Below, piece after piece: positions 36,509-41,945 of a stretch of 41,945 bases of DNA (position 1 is the first letter of the stretch; every line of letters begins with the position of its first letter). Source of the stretch: Marinobacter manganoxydans MnI7-9 (lineage in GTDB: Bacteria > Pseudomonadota > Gammaproteobacteria > Pseudomonadales > Oleiphilaceae); NCBI RefSeq assembly GCF_000235625.1, contig NZ_AGTR01000004.1, forward strand, positions 1 through 41,945. Direction: 5' to 3'. Position numbers and translations under genes: made by a program. The notes under the pieces were generated by a model. The model had not been told where the DNA came from. It saw nothing but the letters and a program-made list of their open reading frames with translations, and made no database searches.

Positions 36509-38028
36509 TTCTGTTCTGGCTGATTCTGATTCCCTTCCTCGGTGGCATGCTGTGCTGGCACTCGGAGCGTTGGGGCGAACAGGCGCCGCGCTGGATTGCC
36601 CTGGCCACCATGCTGTTCGTGCTGGCGGTCAGCGTCGTGCTTTGGGCAGGCGGTGATTTCAGCGCCTATGGCGCCGGCGAGAGACCGTGGCTGCTGGAGT
36701 GGCGAGTCCCCTGGATTCCTCGTTTTGGCATCGAGATTCATCTGGCTCTGGACGGCTTGTCGCTGATCCTGATTGCGCTGACCGGCTTTCTGGGTGCCTT
36801 GGCGGTACTTTGCTCATGGAAAGAGATTGTCGAGCGGGTGGGCTTTTTTCATCTGAATCTGCTGTTTGTTCTGGGCGGCGTGGTGGGTGTGTTTCTGGCG
36901 CTGGACCTGCTCCTGTTCTTCCTGTTCTGGGAAGTGATGCTGGTACCCATGTATTTTCTGATTGCCCTCTGGGGGCACAGCGGCTCCCCGGGGCAAACCC
37001 GGATTCGTGCCGCCACCCGCTTCTTCATCTACACCCAGGCCAGCGGCCTGCTGATGCTGGTGGCGATCCTTGCGCTGGTGTTCGTGCATTACACCAGCTC
37101 CGGCGAGATAACCTTCAGCTATGACGCACTGTTGAACGCCGACGTGCCCGACAATCTGTCCTTCTGGATTATGCTCGGGTTTTTTATTGCCTTTGCGGTG
37201 AAGCTGCCTGTCGTGCCTTTTCATGGCTGGCTGCCGGATGCGCACGCCCAGGCGCCCACTGCCGGCAGCGTGGACCTTGCGGGCATTCTGCTGAAAACCG
37301 CCGCCTACGGCATGCTGCGCTTTGCGATTCCGTTGTTTCCGGAACAGTCCCAGGCCTTTGCGCCGGTGGCCATGGCGCTGGGGGTCGTGGGTATTATTTA
37401 CGGCGCGGTCCTGGCCTGCGGCCAGCAGGATATCAAGCGGCTGATTGCCTATGCCAGCATATCCCATATGGGGTTCGTGCTGATTGCCGTTTATTCCGGA
37501 TCCGAACTGGCGATCCAGGGCGCAATCGTACTCATGGTGGCCCATGCGTTCTCCAGTGCCGCTCTGTTCATTCTCAGTGGCCAGCTCTTTGAACGCATTC
37601 ATACCCGGGATATGCGTCGCATGGGCGGGCTCTGGGGCCGAATACCGGTGTTGCCCGGCGTGACCTTGTTTTTCCTGGCGGCCTCTCTGGGGATGCCCGC
37701 CACGGCCAATTTCCTTGGCGAGTTCATGGTACTGTTCGGTACCTTCCGCAGCGCTCCGGTGGTGGTGGTCATCGCCAGCGCCGGGCTGGTGCTTGGCGCG
37801 ATCTATTCACTGCTGATGATGCAGCGGGTGCATTTCGGTCGCGAACAACAACCGGGCCTGCTCGCGGGTCCGGATGTGCGGGAGTACGGCATGATGTTGG
37901 CCTTGATCGGACTCACCCTGGCAGTGGGCCTGAATCCGCAACCCCTGCTTGATACCACGGCGTCAATGGTCCGGCCGGTGGCGGACCTGTTCATGGCGGG
38001 CCCGGTCCGGGCAGGAGGGATGAACTGA
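36505..38028 (+). CDS. nuoM: NADH-quinone oxidoreductase subunit M
   Basis: A 507-residue antiporter-like subunit. Channel residues are seen in FLFWEVMLVPMYFLIALWG (helix 5 Glu), FAVKLPVVPFHGWLPDAHAQ (helix 7 Lys), LLKTAAYGMLRFA (helix 8 Lys) and FLGEFMVLFGTF (helix 12 Glu). ATG 36505 overlaps the nuoL stop and the stop shares a base with nuoN. The longer open frame upstream lies within nuoL and is not needed. Confidence 0.97.
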   Translation: MILFWLILIPFLGGMLCWHSERWGEQAPRWIALATMLFVLAVSVVLWAGGDFSAYGAGERPWLLEWRVPWIPRFGIEIHLALDGLSLILIALTGFLGALAVLCSWKEIVERVGFFHLNLLFVLGGVVGVFLALDLLLFFLFWEVMLVPMYFLIALWGHSGSPGQTRIRAATRFFIYTQASGLLMLVAILALVFVHYTSSGEITFSYDALLNADVPDNLSFWIMLGFFIAFAVKLPVVPFHGWLPDAHAQAPTAGSVDLAGILLKTAAYGMLRFAIPLFPEQSQAFAPVAMALGVVGIIYGAVLACGQQDIKRLIAYASISHMGFVLIAVYSGSELAIQGAIVLMVAHAFSSAALFILSGQLFERIHTRDMRRMGGLWGRIPVLPGVTLFFLAASLGMPATANFLGEFMVLFGTFRSAPVVVVIASAGLVLGAIYSLLMMQRVHFGREQQPGLLAGPDVREYGMMLALIGLTLAVGLNPQPLLDTTASMVRPVADLFMAGPVRAGGMN

Positions 38029-39470
38029 TGCTGACCCTGATCGATCTTGTGGGGCTGCTGCCCCTGCTTATTGTCGCCTCGACAGCCGTACTGGTAATGC
38101 TGGGCGTCGCCTGGCGACGCCACCACGGTGGTACCGCGGCGGTCACTGTCAGCGGTCTGGCCCTGGCCCTGGCGAGCCTGCCGCTGGCCTCGGCCGCGCC
38201 CTCTTCGCCGCCGCTGATGATCTTTGACGGCCTTGCCCTCATGGGCAGCGCGCTGGTGTTGGTGAGCGGCCTGTTTATCGCCGCCATGAGCCATGGTTAC
38301 CTGGCCGGCTACAGGGGGCCGCGGGAAGAGTTTTACCTGTTGTTGCTTTGCGCGGTAACAGGTGCCCTGGGCCTTGTGGCCAGCAACCACCTGGCCACCC
38401 TGTTCATCAGCCTTGAATTGCTGTCGATGCCTTTGTACGGCATGGTGGCGTACAGTTTCCGGACAGAACGGTCCCTGGAGGCGGGGATCAAATACCTCAT
38501 ATTGTCCGCCGCCGCCACCGCCTTTCTGCTGTTTGGCATGGCGTTGATCTATGCCCGCACCGGCCACCTTGAGCTGACGGCACTCGCCGCGGGGGTTGCT
38601 GGCAGTCCGGACCCCTGGATTCTGGGCGGCGCCGCACTGTTACTGGTGGGGCTGGGGTTCAAGTTGTCCATCATACCGTTTCACCAGTGGACACCGGACG
38701 TATACCAGGGAGGTCTGGCGCCGGCGACCACTGTGCTGGCCACGGTGAGCAAACTGGCGGTGTTTCTGGTATTGCTGCGGCTGGTACTGGTGGCCCCGGT
38801 CTTCGGCAGTGGATGGCTCCTTGGCCTGATCAGCCTGCTGGCTCTTCTCAGCATGTTCGGTGGCAACCTGCTGGCCCTGTTCCAGCCTGACCTGAAGCGC
38901 CTGCTGGGCTACTCTTCCATCGCCCATATGGGCTACCTGCTGGTGGCCGTTATAGTAGGTGGCCCCCTGGCGTTGGAAACCACCGGGGTTTACCTGTTCA
39001 CCTATATTGTGGCCACCATGGGGGCGTTTGGCGTGATTATGCATGTCTCCGGCACCGGCAGTGGCGAGGATGCCTCCGGGTTGCACCATTACAGGGGACT
39101 GTTCTGGCACAGCCCCTGGCTGGCAGCATTATTGACTCTGAGCATGTTGTCCCTGGCCGGCATTCCGCTGACCGCCGGATTCTTCGGTAAATTCTATATC
39201 ATCGCCCTGGGTGTGGAAGGCAGCCGGTGGTGGCTTGTTGGAGGGATCGTTATCGGCAGCGTTATCGGGCTGTTCTACTACCTGAGGGTGATCGTCACCC
39301 TGTATCTGCGCGAACCGGGTATGCAGCAGGCGGTGGCGGATGCCGGCCGGGGTCGGGTAGAGAAACTCGCCCTTCTGATTGTTGCCGTCTCAATACTGCT
39401 GCTGGGTATTTACCCGGTGCCGTTTATTGACTGGGTGGCGGGTCTCGCCTGGGCGGCCAGGCTTCTTTGA
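38028..39470 (+). CDS. nuoN: NADH-quinone oxidoreductase subunit N
   Basis: A 480-residue antiporter-like subunit. It keeps the helix-5 glutamate in FISLELLSMPLYGMVAY, the helix-7 lysine in GLGFKLSIIPFHQWTPD, the helix-8 lysine in TVSKLAVFL and the helix-12 lysine in FFGKFYII. It is the last gene of the canonical operon. No strong terminator follows; the next 140 bases contain a possible operator and promoter for the PII-like gene. Confidence 0.97.
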   Translation: MLTLIDLVGLLPLLIVASTAVLVMLGVAWRRHHGGTAAVTVSGLALALASLPLASAAPSSPPLMIFDGLALMGSALVLVSGLFIAAMSHGYLAGYRGPREEFYLLLLCAVTGALGLVASNHLATLFISLELLSMPLYGMVAYSFRTERSLEAGIKYLILSAAATAFLLFGMALIYARTGHLELTALAAGVAGSPDPWILGGAALLLVGLGFKLSIIPFHQWTPDVYQGGLAPATTVLATVSKLAVFLVLLRLVLVAPVFGSGWLLGLISLLALLSMFGGNLLALFQPDLKRLLGYSSIAHMGYLLVAVIVGGPLALETTGVYLFTYIVATMGAFGVIMHVSGTGSGEDASGLHHYRGLFWHSPWLAALLTLSMLSLAGIPLTAGFFGKFYIIALGVEGSRWWLVGGIVIGSVIGLFYYLRVIVTLYLREPGMQQAVADAGRGRVEKLALLIVAVSILLLGIYPVPFIDWVAGLAWAARLL

Positions 39471-39511
39471 CTTAAATCAGTATAGCCCCGGCTGGTTTCA
39501 GATTGTTCCCT

Positions 39512-39530
39512 ATTTTCAGTGTCAGTTCAG
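39512..39530 (+). promoter_or_regulatory. Putative OmpR-family operator, copy C
   Basis: ATTTTCAGTGTCAGTTCAG carries TTCAG half-sites starting at 39515 and 39526, with another TTCAG at 39497. It equals copy B (11001-11019) at all positions but the three spacer bases, though 28 kb apart. It lies 77 bases before the PII-like gene. Confidence 0.6.
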
Positions 39531-39606
39531 TTGTGGGTGATTAACTGTCATTTTCAAGCCGAAGAACCGGAGCGATCCTTCTTCAGCTCACTGACGAGGA
39601 GGCGAA

Positions 39607-39927
39607 ATGAATACGAAGTTTTGCAAAGTGACTGCGATCTTCTCCAGTCTGGACTTGAAGAAAGTAGAGGATGCGCTGATCGCGGCTGGTTTTTCCGGTA
39701 TGACGGTGTCTAAAACCCATGGCCGTGGTCGATATAAAAACTACTAAGCCAAGGACACCATGGCCGATTCCGTTCGCGTGGAGATATTCACGGAAGCCGA
39801 GCAGGCAGACGAGATCGTTGACCTCATTGCCCGAACGGTGCACAAGGGGCTTGCCAGCGACGGAATCATAGCCGTGCTGCCGGTGGAAGACCTGCTGCAC
39901 ATCCGTGACTTCAAGGAGGCCCAGTGA
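39607..39927 (+). pseudogene. PII-like signalling protein interrupted by in-frame TAA
   Basis: A frame of 106 codons matches the PII (GlnB/CPII-like) family from end to end: KFCKVTAIFSSLDLKKVEDAL at the first strand-helix, GRGRYKNY in the T-loop, then DSVRVEIFTEAEQADEIVDL and the strongly conserved HKGLASDGIIAVLPVEDLLHI. Codon 47 (39745-39747) is TAA, in the middle of the T-loop where relatives often have Tyr or Phe. Reading continues in frame to TGA 39925, with no other defect. AAGGA at 39751-39755 before ATG 39760 might allow separate translation of the C-terminal half. It is a fresh pseudogene, a split gene or a sequencing error. An AGGAGG ribosome-binding site precedes ATG 39607. Related PII-like proteins act near carbon, nitrogen or metal transport systems. 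Confidence 0.85.
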
Positions 39928-39985
39928 TCGGGTATCGCTGTGTTTTATGTCTTTGTGACAAGGTGAGGGGAAGGCGGGTGCGGAC

Positions 39986-41164
39986 ATGATAGGCGTCAAC
40001 GAGGCTGGGACTGGTATCGGAGCCATGATGTCAGACAACAGAAATGGCGCGGTCGAGATTGCCGGCGCCGGGCCGGCCGGGCTGGCAGCCGCCATCACAC
40101 TGGCGCGGGCGGGGCGGTCAGTCATCGTGCATGAGGCCCGGGCCGAGGTGGGGCACCGCTTCAAACGGGACCTTCAGGGGTTGGAGAACTGGAGCACGCA
40201 GCAGGATGCCCTGGCGGTGTTGCAGGAACTCGGAATCACCACCGACTTCAAGCGAGTTCCATGCCGCCGGGGTACCGCCTTTGATGCCTGGGATTCCCCG
40301 TACGCCATTGAGAGCATTGAGCCGCTGTTCTACCTGGTGGAGCGTGGCTCCGGGCCAGACACATTGGACACGGCGTTGCTGAGACAGGCCAGGGAACTGG
40401 GCGTGCAGGTGCATTTCAAAAGCCGGCTGCGGCATGCCCGGGGCCCGGCCATCCTGGCGACTGGCCCAAAGGCCGCCGATGCCATTGCGGTCGGCTATCA
40501 TTTCGATACATCCATGCCGGACGGTTTCTGGGCAATTTGTGATAACAACCTTGCCCCTAAAGGGTATGCCTACCTTTTGGTAATGGGAGGCAAGGGAACG
40601 GTAAAGAGTTGCATGTTTACTGGTTTCAGGGATGAAGCAAAGTATGTGGAGCGAACTGTCAGTGCGTTTCAGAGGCTGGCCGGCATGGAGATGATGAATC
40701 CTCAGCCGCACGGCGGTGTTGGAAACTTCCGTATCCCTGTAACCGCATTGTCCGGGGTGCACCCGGTAGCGGGTGAGCAGGCCGGTTTCCAGGATACGCT
40801 GTGGGGCTTCGGGATGCGCGCGGCCATCACCTCCGGCGTGCTGGCCGCACGCAGTCTGCTGCATGGTGACGACTACAACCGGCTTTGGCGAGAATCCCTG
40901 GAGCGTCCGATGGCGGCGGCGTTGGTGAACCGCGCGTTTTATGGGCTGCTGGGTAACCGCGGTTATCGCTGGTGCATGCGCCGCCAGGAAAACCATCTGG
41001 ATGCGCGCGAGTTTTTGCGCCGTCTCTACCGGCCCACACTTGCCAGGCGTCTGCTGGCGCCGTTGGCGGGTTTGCATTTGCGGAGCCAGCGACGGGATAT
41101 AAGCTGCAATCACGTCGACTGCGGCTGTATCTGGTGCCGGCATGGCCGGGAGTGGCATACGTAA
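39986..41164 (+). CDS. FAD-dependent oxidoreductase (geranylgeranyl reductase-like) with Cys-rich tail
   Basis: A 392-residue protein with an N-terminal Rossmann fold, EIAGAGPAGLAAAITLARAG, ending in an acidic residue (HEARAEVGHRF) that fits FAD binding. The middle, including GFWAICDNNLAPKGYAYLLV and later GVHPVAGEQAGFQDTLWGFGMR, matches the geranylgeranyl-reductase/halogenase-like flavoprotein layout, in which the G-D motif of the second FAD site reads GEQAG. The last ~25 residues are unusual: DISCNHVDCGCIWCRHG contains four cysteines and two histidines, a likely Zn or Fe-S site. ATG 39986 follows AAGGCGGG; ATG 40025 or 40028 are alternatives. It follows the PII-like gene by 58 bases and may share its transcript. 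Substrate is unknown. Confidence 0.82.
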   Translation: MIGVNEAGTGIGAMMSDNRNGAVEIAGAGPAGLAAAITLARAGRSVIVHEARAEVGHRFKRDLQGLENWSTQQDALAVLQELGITTDFKRVPCRRGTAFDAWDSPYAIESIEPLFYLVERGSGPDTLDTALLRQARELGVQVHFKSRLRHARGPAILATGPKAADAIAVGYHFDTSMPDGFWAICDNNLAPKGYAYLLVMGGKGTVKSCMFTGFRDEAKYVERTVSAFQRLAGMEMMNPQPHGGVGNFRIPVTALSGVHPVAGEQAGFQDTLWGFGMRAAITSGVLAARSLLHGDDYNRLWRESLERPMAAALVNRAFYGLLGNRGYRWCMRRQENHLDAREFLRRLYRPTLARRLLAPLAGLHLRSQRRDISCNHVDCGCIWCRHGREWHT

Positions 41165-41372
41165 TGCCAACCGTTCGCAAGGACTTCGGAGTTGAGTGAT
41201 GGATGAGTCGATCAGTCACAGTGGAACATCGTATTATTGTGATCGTACTTGTCTACGTCTGGCAATGGTGGCAATCATCAATAGTGTAGTGTCGCTGACC
41301 GCCACACTCGTGATTGGTGTGGATGTGCAGTTGTCTGTAGGGCGGTTTATATGATGCCCGGGGCTCCGGCAT

Positions 41373-41846
41373 TCATTGCTGGGGGTGATCGCGGCCCTGA
41401 CGTCTGAGATCAAGCCAGCCTCTGTAGAGCCAACGCAAACCAAAGAGCGAGACTGTTGGAACGATAATCCACTGCGCTAGAGGGGCGATACCTGTGCCAA
41501 GGAAGGGAAACAGGGGCATAGAATCATTGTAGCTCCAGCGCTGGCCTGCGCCTGTGGCCCAGGCTTCAAAGACTATGGTTATAAGCAGACCGGTAGCAAA
41601 ATACGCTCCTAAAGCATGGCGGCGCCACCGCCCCTGTATCCAAAAGCCATCTTTAGTTGCCGCTGCGGCGACGCCATAGGCAAATAGTGCAATATTGGCA
41701 TCACCGATTGCCGCCCGCGTGCAGAGCCAGACGACCGCACCATGGGACGCCTCCATCATCCCTGTAAAGAAAGGCACCTGGATCATTTCCCAAAAAAAAT
41801 GCAGCAAAAAGCTGACAGACCAGATTAAAAAAACAGGAACCAGCCT
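41373..41846 (-). CDS. Membrane protein of unknown function, start unresolved
   Basis: A minus-strand gene of at least 144 residues with four membrane segments: FFWEMIQVPFFTGM, an ALFAYGVAAAA helix, GAYFATGLLITIVFEAWATG and LGTGIAPLAQWIIVPTVSL. The phrase pattern matches small integral membrane proteins of unknown role that I recall as 'FLLHFFWEMLQVPF' proteins. TTG 41807 is the only usual start codon in frame, but the frame is open back to about 41846 and encodes LVPVFLIWSVSF, which looks like the real first helix. With no ATG there and an A8 run at 41792-41799, a frameshift, a rare start or a truncated 5' end is possible. It converges on the FAD gene. Confidence 0.65.
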   Translation of the reverse strand, partial: RLVPVFLIWSVSFLLHFFWEMIQVPFFTGMMEASHGAVVWLCTRAAIGDANIALFAYGVAAAATKDGFWIQGRWRRHALGAYFATGLLITIVFEAWATGAGQRWSYNDSMPLFPFLGTGIAPLAQWIIVPTVSLFGLRWLYRGWLDLRRQGRDHPQQ

Positions 41847-41945
41847 CTACGTGATGGTCGACGTGAACAATGCATAATCTATCCAACTAATCTATTAATT
41901 TCAGGCAGTCGAAGTTGAAATCGCCATTTCCAATTGAATACTAGG

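Overview
The window looks like a chromosome segment of a marine or halophilic gammaproteobacterium, probably Marinobacter or a close relative. That rests on fused nuoCD, a copA-copB pair of the gammaproteobacterial type, an FNR/Anr-type site and protein-level resemblance; no rRNA or other taxonomic marker is present, so the genus is inference. By eye, base composition rises from moderate GC on the left to high GC in the two complex I-type operons.

Positions 1-5300: metal resistance genes on the minus strand (arsenite exporter fragment, Zn-type CDF transporter, lspA, and a second CDF-like transporter with an N-terminal HMA domain). A textbook MerR-family promoter stands in front of the last two, but no MerR regulator is in the window. 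A Met-rich exported protein faces the other way. Positions 3432-5600 are gene-poor, with orphan ORFs.

Positions 5600-13570: copper region. A PhoPQ-like two-component system diverges from cupredoxin-copA-copB, which ends in a clear terminator. Next come a degenerate HMA-like small protein, an APC permease with a His-rich tail, a small membrane protein and a secreted protein.

Positions 13718-23588: the most unusual part. A tightly coupled operon encodes a complex I-like membrane module (A, H, J, K, L, M, N-like) and one soluble subunit that fuses a cysteine-less NuoB-like domain, a heavy-metal-binding domain, a stretch with more than 50 histidines and a degenerate NuoD/hydrogenase-large-subunit domain. 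No NuoC, E, F, G or I is present. It resembles 'energy-converting hydrogenase-related' (Ehr) complexes, but its metal-binding insert suggests a metal-linked ion pump. A coupled multispanning protein of unknown function ends the operon, followed by a diverged remnant of a second nuoN.

Positions 24523-39470: a complete canonical NDH-1 operon, nuoA-B-CD-E-F-G-H-I-J-K-L-M-N, behind a perfect FNR/Anr site. Positions 39607-41164 hold a PII-like gene with an in-frame stop in its T-loop and an FAD-dependent oxidoreductase with a Cys-rich tail. A minus-strand membrane protein ends the window.

A shared 19-bp direct-repeat motif, ATTTTCAGT-N3-A(G/A)TTCAG, lies before the cupredoxin operon, the HMA-like/APC pair and the PII-like gene, with a weaker copy before canonical nuoA. 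It has the 11-bp spacing of OmpR-family operators, so the local response regulator may link copper defence with respiration.
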